Shown: positions 37,332-46,924 of the stretch, one piece after another
Layout of the letters: the number at the start of each line of letters is the position of its first letter
How positions within the stretch are numbered: the first letter of the stretch is position 1
Assembly: GCF_041321095.1 (NCBI RefSeq)
Contig: NZ_JBGGWE010000001.1
Location: 496,001-560,000 of the forward strand
DNA: 64,000 nucleotides
Source of the DNA: Fibrella arboris
GTDB taxonomy: Bacteria; Bacteroidota; Bacteroidia; Cytophagales; Spirosomataceae
Reading direction: 5' to 3'
The notes under the pieces: model-generated
The model's database searches: none
The model's input: the letters and a program-made list of their open reading frames with translations, nothing else
What the model was told of the DNA's origin: nothing
Translations under genes and position numbers: made by a program

Positions 37332-37429
37332 GGTATTCCTATAGAATTACAATACTGCATTTTTTCAAGATACAACAGGCCATACGAAAATAATCTGCCA
37401 TCTATATTGCACATTACCAAGATACTACC

Positions 37430-37437
37430 TAATTTTG
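37430..37437 (+). promoter_or_regulatory. Well-spaced Bacteroidota promoter (TTG-N20-TAATTTTG)
   Basis: The -7 box TAATTTTG is preceded, 20 bp upstream, by TTG at 37407-37409. This is the best-spaced promoter in the window. It is 35 bp before the ATG of the small lipoprotein. Confidence 0.6.
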
Positions 37438-37472
37438 CGTTGGAAACTTTAAAGCCACCAAGACTTAGTATC

Positions 37473-37676
37473 ATGAAAAAAGTTATCGCCCTCCTGTTTG
37501 TAGGTAGCGTATTGACGCTGGCCGCTTGCGAAAGCAAACCCAAAACTGAAGAAGCGGCTGTTGATTCAACTGCCGTTGTGGCTGACTCGGCTGCTGCTGT
37601 TGTTGATTCAGCTGCTGCCAGTGTTGATTCAACCGCTTCAGCATCTGCCGTTGCTCCTGCCGACAGCGCGAAGTAA
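37473..37676 (+). CDS. Small Ala/Asp/Ser-rich lipoprotein
   Basis: A 67-residue lipoprotein. The signal peptide MKKVIALLFVGSVLTLAAC puts the lipid anchor on Cys19. The mature part is a low-complexity run of VDSTA/ADSAA-type repeats with acidic charge and no Trp or Tyr, so it is likely an extended, disordered tail at the membrane. It has its own good promoter (37407-37437) and its own terminator (37697-37727), which suggests a strongly expressed single gene. No function can be assigned. Confidence 0.8.
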   Translation: MKKVIALLFVGSVLTLAACESKPKTEEAAVDSTAVVADSAAAVVDSAAASVDSTASASAVAPADSAK

Positions 37677-37696
37677 TTCTGTTGCTTCATAGCAAC

Positions 37697-37727
37697 CCGG
37701 AAAAAGCCCTATTTTCGTAGGGCTTTT
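37697..37727 (+). terminator. Rho-independent terminator
   Basis: Stem AAAAAGCCCTA / TAGGGCTTTTTT with a short TTTTCG-type loop and a following T-rich run, about 20 bp after the small lipoprotein stop. Confidence 0.88.
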
Positions 37728-37743
37728 TTGTTTTTATACCTCT

Positions 37744-38364
37744 GTGCTTCATCAACTCCATCTTCACGTACCTGCGCTTGCCGTTCAGTATTGCCAACAA
37801 CTACAGCAGCAATTTCCATTTGCGCTCCGAATTGTTAAGCCTAGACGGACCCGTCTGGGCGATTTCCGCGCCATGCCCAATGGCACAACCCATATTACAG
37901 TCAATGCTGATCTCAATCCGTATGCGTTTCTGATAACCTACGTTCATGAGGTCGCTCATTGCGCCGTTTATCATACCTTCAAGCGACATGGAAAGCCTCA
38001 TGGACGTACCTGGCAAACACAGTTCCAGCGCCTAATGAGTCCGTTACTGGTAGAAGCCGTTTTTCCGAACGATGTGCTTATTCCGCTGCGTTACTATATG
38101 ACACGCCCAGCGGCTACGACCTCAGCCCAGCCCCTGCTCATGCGAGCCCTTCGCCAGTATGACCCCCAAAAGCCTCAGCCCCTTGACGGGGCATGGCAAG
38201 CACTTCATCAACTGCCAGAAAGCCAGCTGTTTCACTTTCAGAAAAAAAGATATATCCGGGGTAAGTTACGCCGCACCCGCATCGTTTGTAAAGATGTCCA
38301 GTCAGGCCGTTCATATGCTGTACTGGCCGATGCGCTGGTGATGCCAATCCATGAAACTATATGA
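37744..38364 (+). CDS. SprT-like zinc-binding protein
   Basis: A 206-residue protein with a SprT-like zincin domain. H68-E-V-A-H72 forms the zinc site, and H86 in the downstream KPHGRTW segment is the probable third ligand. Related domains occur in SPRTN-type proteases that handle DNA-protein crosslinks, but small bacterial versions are uncharacterised. The start is a GTG at 37744. The stop TGA overlaps the ATG of porU by four bases (ATGA), so the two should be translationally coupled. Confidence 0.85.
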   Translation: MLHQLHLHVPALAVQYCQQLQQQFPFALRIVKPRRTRLGDFRAMPNGTTHITVNADLNPYAFLITYVHEVAHCAVYHTFKRHGKPHGRTWQTQFQRLMSPLLVEAVFPNDVLIPLRYYMTRPAATTSAQPLLMRALRQYDPQKPQPLDGAWQALHQLPESQLFHFQKKRYIRGKLRRTRIVCKDVQSGRSYAVLADALVMPIHETI

Positions 38365-41300
38365 GCAATGTACAAACTATACTAAACAGCCGTAGTAAGT
38401 TATTGAGCCTGGCAGGTGTACGCTGGCTATTGCTTGTACAGTGTATAGTACACATTGTTCAGCCAGTTCAGGCCCAGTCGGTACTTAAGTCCGGTGCATG
38501 GTATAAGATCGGGGTACTCGGTACGGGCATCTACCAACTCGATTACACCACGTTAACGGCCCTGGATCCTGCTTTTCGGACGGCCGATCCGCGTAAATTC
38601 AGGTTGTATGGCAATGGCGGCGCACCTCTTCCTCAAGCCAACGCAGCCGCTCGTCCGGCCGACTTACTGGAAAATTCCATCCAGGTAACAGGCGAAGCAG
38701 ATGGCCGTTTCGATGCTGGTGATGTGCTCCGTTTTTACGCGCAGGGGCCTCAGACTAGTACCAAAGACCCAGTTACGGGACGATTCCGGCATCAAATCAA
38801 TCCGTATAGCGATACTACTTTTTATTTTCTGACTATCGGCTCAGAAACGGGGGCGCGGATCGCCACCCGGCAATCGGTGCCTGCCGCTGGCCTTCCGGTC
38901 ATCACCACCTTCGATCACTACGCTTATTACGAACATGACACCACAAACCTGATCAATTCGGGGCGGGAATGGTTGGGTGATTATTACGGAACGTACCCAC
39001 AACAGTTTGTTCCTTTTCAATTACCAGGGCGCGTGGCTGGTGCACCGGCCTACGTAACGCTCTCGGCAGTAGGCGTGTCATTATCTCCGTCAGCTTTTTA
39101 TGTATCTCTTGACAACACTGTACTGACAAGTGTTACGTTTGAGGCCATCAGCGGCTATCGATTTGCCCCCAGGGGATCGGCCCGAACGGTGACGAGCCAG
39201 GTTAGTCTGCCTGCTACATCAGACGAAGTACGATTAACCCTAACGTTTGACCGGCAAAATGGCAGTGGCGCAGTAGCTTACCTCAATTACGTAGCCGTTC
39301 AGACGCGGCGGGAAATTCGGCAGTACGACGTCCCCACACTGGTACGGGGCGGACGGGGTACCTACACCGCCAGGCAGGCAACGGGCGATCTGCTGATCTG
39401 GGATGTTGTTAACCCATCCACTCCGGTGCAACAGGCCTACACCCTGGCGGGCACGCAAGCGACCTGGGCTACATCGGATACAGCCTCTTTCTACGTCCAT
39501 ACGCCGCAGCAAGTGCGCGTTCCTGCGGCCATTTATCCAGTTGCCAATCAGAACATCCGGGCAGAGGCAACACCAAACCTGCTTATTGTTACTCCCTCAG
39601 CCTGGCGCAATGAGGCCGAAAGGCTAGCCCAGTTCCGGCGAACCAATGATAAGCTACGTGTCGTAGTTGTTACAACAGCCCAACTGTATAATGAATTTTC
39701 GTCCGGGCAACCTGATGTTACGGCGATTCGGGATGCGGCCCGCTATTTCGCCACAAAACAGCCAGGTACGTTACGGTATCTTCTACTGATGGGCGACGCG
39801 TCGTATGATTATCGGGGAAAAACCAAATCGCTGACGCCAGCCGAAACGGGTAATCTTATTCCCACGTATGAAAGCCTTGAATCACTCGATCCGGTGCGTA
39901 CGTTTTCGTCTGATGACTACTTCGGCTTTTTGAAAGATGAAGATGGCGAATGGCCCGAAACGTATAGCGACAATACACGGCTCGATATTGGCGTGGGGCG
40001 ATTGGCGGTAAAATCAGCGGCTGAGGCCAGAAACGTAGTCGACAAGCTCATCCGTTATGCCTCCGATAAACGACTGCTTGGCGACTGGCGAACGAAACTG
40101 CTGTTGGTTGCCGATGATGGGGACGGAAATATTCATCAGAATGACGAAGACCAGTTAGCTAGTCTGGTCGAGGCTCGCCACCCGGAATTCAGACCAGAGC
40201 GGCTGTTTCTGGATGCATTCAAACAGGACACCATCACACTTGCCGGGCAACCCGCTGGCCTGGTCACCGAGCGGGCACCAACCGTTAACAAAGCCATCAA
40301 CCGATCCATCGACGAAGGGCAGTTATTGATCAATTATGCCGGGCATGGCGGCGAAACGGGTTGGGCGCAGGAACAGATACTGACCGTTCAGGATATTTTG
40401 TCGTGGACAAACAGTCGAATGCCGTTATTCATTACGGCTACCTGCGAATTTGGCCGATACGACGACCCCAACGTTGTGTCGGGGGCAGAGCTGGCCCAGC
40501 TTGATCGGACCGGTGGGGCCATTGGGCTGCTCACCACCACTCGGCCTGTTTTTGCCAACACCAATTATCTATTGAACGAAGCCTTTTACAAGGCCATCTT
40601 TCTGGCGGTTGAAGGCGGTTTACCTCGCCTGGGTGATGTTATGCGTGATACGAAAAACAACAGCATCAGTGGTGTACAGAACCGCAACTTCACGCTCCTC
40701 GGCGACCCATCGATGCGCCTGGCTTACCCGCAGCAAAACGTAACATTCACGCGTCTCAACGACAACGTGTTGAATTCTACCCGCACCGACACACTGCGCG
40801 CTGGCCAGCGTGTTACGCTCCAGGGCGAGGTTCGTCCGCAAAGTAGCACAGTGGTTTCAACTGACTTTGCAGGTACCGTACGCGTGTTGGTATATGATAA
40901 ACCGCTCGCGCTGACAACACGAGGTACCGAAAGCAATCCTTTTTCCTACAAAGCTTATCAAAGTCTGTTATTTGCCGGACAGGCTACCGTGCAGCAGGGG
41001 CGTTTTCAGGTTAGTTTCACGGTACCCACCGACGTAGCCCCAGCGTTTGGTTTTGGTCGGGTATACGCCTACGCCGTTCGGTCCGATAGCCTCAGCGATG
41101 CCGTAGGTGGCTATCAGAACCTGGTGATAGGTGGCGCAGGTACGTTGCCTACCGATACGAAGCCGCCTACCTTGACGCTTACCCTGGCAAATGTTGACCC
41201 AGCAGCCACGCAGCCTACGGCTACGGGGCCAACGGTAACCATACGGCTGCAAGTTGCCGATGAAACGGGCATCAACCTGACCCAGACTGCGGCCAATCAC

Positions 41301-41807
41301 GGTCCAACCCTTCAGTTGGATACGTCCACGCCCAGTCGAATTGCTGATTATTTTACGGGTTCGGCAGATGGAAAGCAGGGAGAGTTTGCTATTCCCCTGC
41401 GCGATATGGCCCCCGGCAACTATGTAGTCAGAGCACGCGTGTTTGATCTTAACAATAATCTGGCCGAGGCTACGTTGGCATTTGTAGTCACCGACAAGCC
41501 TGCACTGACTATTCAACGGTTAGTCGGTGCCCCTAATCCGGTGCAGGACCAGAGCCAATGGCTGTTAACGCATAACCGCCCCGGCCAGCCATTGACCTGG
41601 ACATGGCGGTTGTTATCGCTCAACGGAAAAAGTTTGCTGGAGCAACAGGGAGCGTGTTATGACTGCGCAGAAACAGTGTCTATTGGTTCGTACAATAAAC
41701 TGGCATTCCCTTTGCCTATAGGCGTTTATATATTACAAACTGAACTGACTAATCCTGAAACTGGCGAAAAGGCAAAGGCCAGTAGTCGTTTACTTTTTAC
41801 CAACTGA
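38361..41807 (+). CDS. porU: Type IX secretion system sortase PorU
   Basis: A 1148-residue outer-membrane-associated C25 (gingipain-like) peptidase. In the type IX system PorU removes the C-terminal sorting domain of cargo and attaches the cargo to surface lipopolysaccharide. A signal peptide ends at VQAQ. The C25 domain has catalytic His662 (NYAGHGGETGW) and Cys695 (TATCEFG). The C-terminal 90 residues look like a T9SS sorting-type beta-sandwich (NPVQD...GVYILQ). PorV follows 102 bp downstream, the usual partner. It overlaps the SprT-like gene by four bases. Confidence 0.94.
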   Translation: MSNVQTILNSRSKLLSLAGVRWLLLVQCIVHIVQPVQAQSVLKSGAWYKIGVLGTGIYQLDYTTLTALDPAFRTADPRKFRLYGNGGAPLPQANAAARPADLLENSIQVTGEADGRFDAGDVLRFYAQGPQTSTKDPVTGRFRHQINPYSDTTFYFLTIGSETGARIATRQSVPAAGLPVITTFDHYAYYEHDTTNLINSGREWLGDYYGTYPQQFVPFQLPGRVAGAPAYVTLSAVGVSLSPSAFYVSLDNTVLTSVTFEAISGYRFAPRGSARTVTSQVSLPATSDEVRLTLTFDRQNGSGAVAYLNYVAVQTRREIRQYDVPTLVRGGRGTYTARQATGDLLIWDVVNPSTPVQQAYTLAGTQATWATSDTASFYVHTPQQVRVPAAIYPVANQNIRAEATPNLLIVTPSAWRNEAERLAQFRRTNDKLRVVVVTTAQLYNEFSSGQPDVTAIRDAARYFATKQPGTLRYLLLMGDASYDYRGKTKSLTPAETGNLIPTYESLESLDPVRTFSSDDYFGFLKDEDGEWPETYSDNTRLDIGVGRLAVKSAAEARNVVDKLIRYASDKRLLGDWRTKLLLVADDGDGNIHQNDEDQLASLVEARHPEFRPERLFLDAFKQDTITLAGQPAGLVTERAPTVNKAINRSIDEGQLLINYAGHGGETGWAQEQILTVQDILSWTNSRMPLFITATCEFGRYDDPNVVSGAELAQLDRTGGAIGLLTTTRPVFANTNYLLNEAFYKAIFLAVEGGLPRLGDVMRDTKNNSISGVQNRNFTLLGDPSMRLAYPQQNVTFTRLNDNVLNSTRTDTLRAGQRVTLQGEVRPQSSTVVSTDFAGTVRVLVYDKPLALTTRGTESNPFSYKAYQSLLFAGQATVQQGRFQVSFTVPTDVAPAFGFGRVYAYAVRSDSLSDAVGGYQNLVIGGAGTLPTDTKPPTLTLTLANVDPAATQPTATGPTVTIRLQVADETGINLTQTAANHGPTLQLDTSTPSRIADYFTGSADGKQGEFAIPLRDMAPGNYVVRARVFDLNNNLAEATLAFVVTDKPALTIQRLVGAPNPVQDQSQWLLTHNRPGQPLTWTWRLLSLNGKSLLEQQGACYDCAETVSIGSYNKLAFPLPIGVYILQTELTNPETGEKAKASSRLLFTN

Positions 41808-41841
41808 TAGAAACGTTTTTTTTCTACACGCAGAAACCTCG

Positions 41842-41849
41842 TAATTTTG
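41842..41849 (+). promoter_or_regulatory. Candidate -7 box (TAATTTTG) upstream of porV
   Basis: Exact TAnnTTTG match 60 bp upstream of the porV ATG, with a T-run near the -33 region. It suggests porV can be transcribed apart from porU. Confidence 0.45.
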
Positions 41850-41909
41850 ACAGTCATGCAGTACAGCAGCCCGTTGGCCACCACACTGACAGACCATTAA
41901 AACGGATTT

Positions 41910-43139
41910 ATGAATCGTATGTACTTCAGCTTGCTACTTAGCGCAGGCTTCTTCGTAACAAGCTCAGTGGCCGTAGCCCAGGTGACGTCGTTTACTAATC
42001 TGGCGGGTCAGGTGCAACGGGTTCCCAACTCGGCCGTGCCCTTTCTGAATTTCACGCCCGATGCCCGGTCGGGGGCACTTGGTGACGCCGGGGTCGCGCT
42101 GGATAATCCTGATGCCAACGCAATTTTCTGGAATCCCTCTAAGCTGGTCTATGCAAAGCAGAATGCAGGCGCGTCGGTGTCGTACACACCCTGGCTACGT
42201 GACCTCATCGGCGATATGTATTATGGATACTTCTCGGGCTATAAAAAAATAAACAAAAACCAGGTCATTGGCCTATCACTGCTATATTTCGACCTGGGCA
42301 CGATTGACTTCACGACCAATCAGGGTGTATCGGCCGGGTCGTTCAACTCGCGGGAATACGCGCTAACAGCTAGTTTTTCGCAGAAATTAGCCCGCAATTT
42401 CTCGATGGGCGTCAACGTCAAGTACCTCAACTCCAACCTGGGGGGCGGCGTGTCGTTTGGCAGTGGCCAAACACCTATTCAACCTGGTTCAACGGCTGCA
42501 TTTGATCTTAGCGCTTACTACAACAACTCGATTCGGGATGATGTTACGGGCAAAGGCATTAGCTGGGCGTATGGCGTCATGATCTCGAACCTGGGCGGTC
42601 GGATCAACTACGGCAGTCAGGAACGGTATTTTATTCCAACCAACTTCCGGCTGGGTGGTATGTTCACCTACCATGCCGATCAGGTCAATAAATTCAACTT
42701 TGTGCTCGACCTGAATAAGCTTATGGTGCCAACCCCGCCAATTTATCAGATAGTAGGTAATCAGAAAGTTATTGTATCGGGTCAAAACCCAAACCGCCCT
42801 TACCTAAGCGCTGTATTCGGTTCGTTTGCTGATGCCCCCAATGGCTTCAGCGAAGAATTGAAAGAGATCACTGGTTCGTTTGGGGCCGAGTACTGGTATA
42901 ACGACCAGTTTGCGGCTCGTGTTGGTTATTTCGGCGAATCGGTTGAGAAAGGTGGTCGGCAGTATGCTACCGCTGGTATAGGTGCCCGGCTTCCGTCACT
43001 GGGTGTCGATTTCTCGTACCTGCTGCCCGTTCGTTCAGGTAGCCCATTGGCAAACACCTTTCGGGTAACATTGCTCTTCAATTTCAACAAAAATCAACGG
43101 GCCGCTGAAGATTCGGAAACAGCCGACAGCGAGAACTAA
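41910..43139 (+). CDS. porV: Type IX secretion outer membrane protein PorV (LptO)
   Basis: A 409-residue FadL-like beta-barrel that shuttles T9SS cargo from the Sov/SprA channel to PorU. The signal peptide ends SSVAVAQ. The family N-terminal pattern is present: NSAVPFLNFTPDARSGALGDAGVAL, with NPSKLVYA after it. It lies directly downstream of porU, as in other Bacteroidota. The barrel ends in LLFNFNK followed by a short acidic tail. A terminator hairpin follows. Confidence 0.94.
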   Translation: MNRMYFSLLLSAGFFVTSSVAVAQVTSFTNLAGQVQRVPNSAVPFLNFTPDARSGALGDAGVALDNPDANAIFWNPSKLVYAKQNAGASVSYTPWLRDLIGDMYYGYFSGYKKINKNQVIGLSLLYFDLGTIDFTTNQGVSAGSFNSREYALTASFSQKLARNFSMGVNVKYLNSNLGGGVSFGSGQTPIQPGSTAAFDLSAYYNNSIRDDVTGKGISWAYGVMISNLGGRINYGSQERYFIPTNFRLGGMFTYHADQVNKFNFVLDLNKLMVPTPPIYQIVGNQKVIVSGQNPNRPYLSAVFGSFADAPNGFSEELKEITGSFGAEYWYNDQFAARVGYFGESVEKGGRQYATAGIGARLPSLGVDFSYLLPVRSGSPLANTFRVTLLFNFNKNQRAAEDSETADSEN

Positions 43140-43161
43140 TTTCGATACGCACAGTTCTTAT

Positions 43162-43197
43162 ACCGGCAATCCATTACGGTGGGTTGCCGGTTTTTCA
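43162..43197 (+). terminator. Rho-independent terminator after porV
   Basis: ACCGGCAATCCA pairs with the GGGTTGCCGGT arm, followed by TTTTTC. It ends just before the ATG at 43205, so it excludes the more upstream TTG (43184) as a sensible start of the next gene. Confidence 0.75.
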
Positions 43198-43204
43198 TTA
43201 CCAG

Positions 43205-44491
43205 ATGATATCACTCGACCGCACTCTTGCCCCCGATTACCAACCTGTTCAGGACATCCGTCTTACTAGCGTAGACACCCAACAACTGAGCAACGGAGCA
43301 CCACTTTACATCGTTGCTTTCGATCAACAGCCAGTTATACGGGTTGAAGTGAACTTCGACGCGGGCGCCTGGTATGAGAACCAGCCAGCTACTTCTTTTT
43401 TCGCGTGGAAAATGTTGTCTGAAGGTACCACGTCACGCACGTCGGCCCAGATCAGTGATGCCTTTGACCGGTATGGCGCTTTCCTGGAACTGAACAGTGG
43501 TTTTGATCGCGGCAGTCTGGTTGTGTATTGTCAGCCCAAGCATCTTGCCAACGTACTGCCTCTTATGGCGGAACTACTCACCGAGGCAACGTACCCAGAA
43601 AAAGAGTTCGAGGACCTGCGCACGATCACGCTGCAAAACCTCAAAGTCAGTTACGAGAAAACCAGTCATCTGGCCAGTGTGCGGTTCCGGCAGAAACTGT
43701 ACGGCCCTACGCACCCGTATGGCCGTAGCCAGCACCCCGATACCGTAGGTGCGTTGCCCCGTAGCGAAGCTGTAGCCTTCTATAACCAGTACATTCGTCA
43801 GCAGCCTTTTCGGGTGTTGCTCGCCGGGCAGGTCACGCTTACGGAAACGGCGCTCGTCAACGACATCCTGGGCCAATTACCTATTCAGGCGAACGTACCC
43901 AGCCAGGCGGCAACACCACCGAGTATCCATACCGACACTACTCCTGACCTGATCGAGAAGGCTGGCAGTTTGCAGTCGACCATTCGGTTAGGGCGGGTTC
44001 TGTTCAAGCGCGATCATCCAGACTTTTATAAAATGCTGGTCACGAACGAAATTCTGGGTGGGTACTTTGGCTCACGGTTGATGAAAAACATCCGCGAAGA
44101 CAAAGGCTTTACCTATGGCATTTCGTCAAACGTAGGAGCATTTAGGCAGGCCGGGCAATTTTTGATCGGTACCGACGTAAAACGTGAGTTTACCCAGCAG
44201 ACCATCGACGAAATCTGGAAAGAAATCCATCGGTTACAGACCGAACCCACTCCTGCCGACGAACTGACGACCGTTCAGAATTACATGGCTGGTGAGTTTG
44301 TGGGATCGTTAAATACACCGTTTGAGATTGCCGACCGATATAAACTCATCTTGCTCGATGGTTTACCAGCCGACTTTTTAAGCAGCTACATCAGCCATAT
44401 CCGGGCCGTGACTGCCGACGACGTGCAACAGATGGCCCAGACGTACCTGACCGAACAAGCGCTGGTGGAGGTGATCGTCGGCGGCAAGTAA
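43205..44491 (+). CDS. M16-like peptidase homologue lacking the zinc-binding motif
   Basis: A 428-residue protein with the two-lobe pitrilysin/M16 fold: the N-terminal lobe around VEVNFDAGAWYENQPATS, and the R..Y family pattern near the end (SNVGAFRQAGQFLIGT). At the position of the active HxxEH motif it reads FFAWK (residues 65-69), so His65, Glu68 and His69 are all lost and zinc hydrolysis is not expected. In Bacteroidota such inactive subunits usually pair with an active M16 protein; none is adjacent here. It has no signal peptide. Confidence 0.88.
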   Translation: MISLDRTLAPDYQPVQDIRLTSVDTQQLSNGAPLYIVAFDQQPVIRVEVNFDAGAWYENQPATSFFAWKMLSEGTTSRTSAQISDAFDRYGAFLELNSGFDRGSLVVYCQPKHLANVLPLMAELLTEATYPEKEFEDLRTITLQNLKVSYEKTSHLASVRFRQKLYGPTHPYGRSQHPDTVGALPRSEAVAFYNQYIRQQPFRVLLAGQVTLTETALVNDILGQLPIQANVPSQAATPPSIHTDTTPDLIEKAGSLQSTIRLGRVLFKRDHPDFYKMLVTNEILGGYFGSRLMKNIREDKGFTYGISSNVGAFRQAGQFLIGTDVKREFTQQTIDEIWKEIHRLQTEPTPADELTTVQNYMAGEFVGSLNTPFEIADRYKLILLDGLPADFLSSYISHIRAVTADDVQQMAQTYLTEQALVEVIVGGK

Positions 44492-44562
44492 TCGATAGAG
44501 TGACTATTAGGTAACTGAAAAACCCAGTAGATAGCGTTAAGAGGCGTTCATTAGTTTTTTCC

Positions 44563-44570
44563 TAAATTTG
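44563..44570 (+). promoter_or_regulatory. Candidate -7 box (TAAATTTG) upstream of plsY
   Basis: Exact TAnnTTTG match 52 bp upstream of the ATG at 44623. Confidence 0.5.
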
Positions 44571-44622
44571 GAGTCAGATCAACAAGTTGTGGTCTGGATC
44601 AGCCTTCCTTACGCTCGCGCTA

Positions 44623-45270
44623 ATGACCTTATCTATTGCCCCAGCTGCTTTGCTGGCCTATCTACTGGGATCGATTCCGACAGCCGTTTGGTACGGACGC
44701 GCCTTTTTCAACATAGATATTCGTGAACATGGCAGTGGTAATGCCGGAGCGACGAATACGTTCCGGGTGTTGGGGAAACGAGCGGGCACGGTTGTCATGC
44801 TTGTCGATGTACTGAAAGGGTTTGCGGCGGCATCGCTGGTTCATATTCTGAGTGCGCTGGGTACGTTATCGCCCGATGAAGTGCTGGGCTGCCAGCTCCT
44901 GTTTGGTTTTCTGGCCGTTCTGGGCCATTTGTTTCCTGTTTTCGCCCAGTTTCGTGGTGGTAAAGGCGTAGCCACGCTGCTGGGTATGGCGCTGGCTATC
45001 AAACCCGAGGTGGCAGCCATATGCATTGGCGTTTGGCTGTTGGTAGTGATCGCATCGCAATATGTTTCCCTGGGGTCGATTGTAGCGGCTCTCGCTTTTC
45101 CGGTTCTGTTGCTGCTTCGGGTGTCGGGGCAGCCAGAAAGCCCCCTCCTGATCGCGTTCGGGTTTGTGATCTTTCTCGTTGTCGTGATCACCCACAAGAA
45201 AAACATAGGCCGTTTACTGCACGGCAACGAAAGTCGGACAATCCTCATCAAACGAAATCGAAAGGTGTAA
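44623..45270 (+). CDS. plsY: Glycerol-3-phosphate acyltransferase PlsY
   Basis: A 215-residue membrane enzyme that adds an acyl group from acyl-phosphate to glycerol-3-phosphate in the first step of phospholipid synthesis. The three conserved loops are present: LLGSIPTAVWYGR, the HGSGNAGATNTFRVLGKRAG loop and GHLFPVFAQFRGGKGVATLLG. Five or so transmembrane helices are visible. The ATG at 44623 is preferred; the TTG at 44587 lies too close to the TAAATTTG promoter box. Confidence 0.95.
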   Translation: MTLSIAPAALLAYLLGSIPTAVWYGRAFFNIDIREHGSGNAGATNTFRVLGKRAGTVVMLVDVLKGFAAASLVHILSALGTLSPDEVLGCQLLFGFLAVLGHLFPVFAQFRGGKGVATLLGMALAIKPEVAAICIGVWLLVVIASQYVSLGSIVAALAFPVLLLLRVSGQPESPLLIAFGFVIFLVVVITHKKNIGRLLHGNESRTILIKRNRKV

Positions 45271-45357
45271 CCTGAAGCTGTTAGTCAACGCGGTGATGTG
45301 TGTTCGTCCTGACTAACTGGCTATTCAGCACTTCTCATCCTACAAACTGGTACCATT

Positions 45358-46722
45358 ATGCTCTCAACCTACCTGGCTGATAATAAACAACGGTTCCTGG
45401 ACGAACTGTTCGATCTGATTCGTATTCCATCCGTATCGGCAGATTCCGCTTTTAAAGGCGACGTGCGGCGTGCCGCCGAATTTGTCCGTGATCGCCTTGC
45501 CGACGCCGGTCTCGATGGGCCCGAGGTGATCGAAACGCCGGGCCATCCCATCGTTTACGCCGAGAAGATCGTTGACCCAACCAAACCGACGGTGCTTGTT
45601 TACGGTCATTACGACGTGCAGCCTGCCGATCCGTATGAACTTTGGGACACACCACCTTTCGAGCCAACAATTCGTAATGAACGCATTTACGCCCGTGGTG
45701 CCTGCGACGACAAAGGGCAGTTTTACATGCATATCAAGGCACTGGAAGCCATGCTGGCGACCAACACGTTGCCCTGCAATGTAAAAGTGATGATCGAAGG
45801 TGAAGAAGAAGTCGGCTCCGACCACCTGGGCGACTTCGTGGCGGCGAACCGGGAAAAGCTCGCCGCCGATGTCATTCTGATTTCCGACACAAGCATCATC
45901 AGCAACGACGTACCTTCGGTAGAGTCGGGCTTGCGGGGCTTGTCGTATGTGGAGGTAGAAGTGGTTGGTCCGAACCGCGACCTGCATTCGGGTGTCTATG
46001 GGGGCGGGGTAGCCAATCCGGTGAACGTTCTTTGTGACATGATTGCCTCCCTGAAAGACGCAAACGGCCGAATCGCCATTCCCGGTTTTTATGACACCGT
46101 TGTTGATCTGTCTGATGACGAGCGGACCGAGCTGGCCAAAGCTCCTTTCGACCTCGATGAATACAAACGGGATCTGGGCATCGGTGACGTGTTTGGCGAA
46201 GCCGGTTACTCGACAAACGAACGTACCTCGATCAGGCCCACATTGGATGTCAATGGTATCTGGGGCGGTTACATTGGCGAAGGCGCTAAAACCGTTCTAC
46301 CCTCGAAAGCATCAGCCAAAATCAGCATGCGGCTGGTACCCAATCAAACGCCCGACGAGATTACGGCGTTGTTTGCTGCCCATTTCAAGGCTATTGCCCC
46401 AGCGTCGGTCACTGTGAGCGTGAAGCCGCATCACGGTGGTTTCCCGTATGTCACGCCAACGGATTCTATCGAGTTCGAAGCAGCAAGCCGAGCGTTTGAG
46501 GAAGCATGGGGCAAGAAACCCATTCCCACACGTGGAGGCGGTAGCATACCCATTGTGGCACTGTTTGAGAAAGAATTGGGTATCAAAAGTATTCTGATGG
46601 GCTTTGGCCTCGATGCCGATGCCCTGCATTCGCCCAATGAAAGCTACGGCCTCTTCAATTTTTATAAGGGCATTGAGACCATCCCCTATTTCTACAAGCA
46701 TTACACTGCGCTGAAAGCCTAG
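45358..46722 (+). CDS. M20-family dipeptidase
   Basis: A 454-residue cytosolic metallopeptidase of the M20/M25/M40 family. The first metal motif is VYGHYDVQP near residue 84; the second is GACDDKGQFYMHIKALEAM near 117; and EGEEEVGS near 147 holds the general base. The dimerisation lobe lies between about 190 and 340. It ends with the HSPNESYGLFNF stretch. It has no signal peptide and is likely to hydrolyse dipeptides or similar amide substrates. A strong terminator follows at 46769. Confidence 0.94.
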   Translation: MLSTYLADNKQRFLDELFDLIRIPSVSADSAFKGDVRRAAEFVRDRLADAGLDGPEVIETPGHPIVYAEKIVDPTKPTVLVYGHYDVQPADPYELWDTPPFEPTIRNERIYARGACDDKGQFYMHIKALEAMLATNTLPCNVKVMIEGEEEVGSDHLGDFVAANREKLAADVILISDTSIISNDVPSVESGLRGLSYVEVEVVGPNRDLHSGVYGGGVANPVNVLCDMIASLKDANGRIAIPGFYDTVVDLSDDERTELAKAPFDLDEYKRDLGIGDVFGEAGYSTNERTSIRPTLDVNGIWGGYIGEGAKTVLPSKASAKISMRLVPNQTPDEITALFAAHFKAIAPASVTVSVKPHHGGFPYVTPTDSIEFEAASRAFEEAWGKKPIPTRGGGSIPIVALFEKELGIKSILMGFGLDADALHSPNESYGLFNFYKGIETIPYFYKHYTALKA

Positions 46723-46768
46723 GCAGCTACGTACCCAGGCTATCAGCTGTTTCGTTGATGATTAATTG

Positions 46769-46798
46769 TAAAGCCCTCGCTAAGGAGGGCTTTTTTTA
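46769..46798 (+). terminator. Rho-independent terminator after the M20 dipeptidase
   Basis: AAAGCCCTC pairs with GAGGGCTTT around a 6-nt loop, followed by a run of T. Confidence 0.88.
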
Positions 46799-46924
46799 GT
46801 ACCTGGCTTGCTTGTTGGTAAGCCGTTTTTATACGGGTAGTAGAAATAGCCTATATCACTGGCTTTAGTGTAGTGATTTTTTCGTATAATTCGGTTCAGT
46901 AACAAGGGGTTAACAACCTAGGCG

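Noticed and set aside
37328..37690. Ala/Thr-rich frame of 120 codons antisense to the small lipoprotein
   Set aside because: Repeats reflect the complementary low-complexity lipoprotein sequence; the plus strand has a lipobox, promoter and terminator.
45364..45987. Frame of 207 codons antisense to the M20 dipeptidase
   Set aside because: Overlaps catalytic motifs of a clear enzyme gene; no family features.
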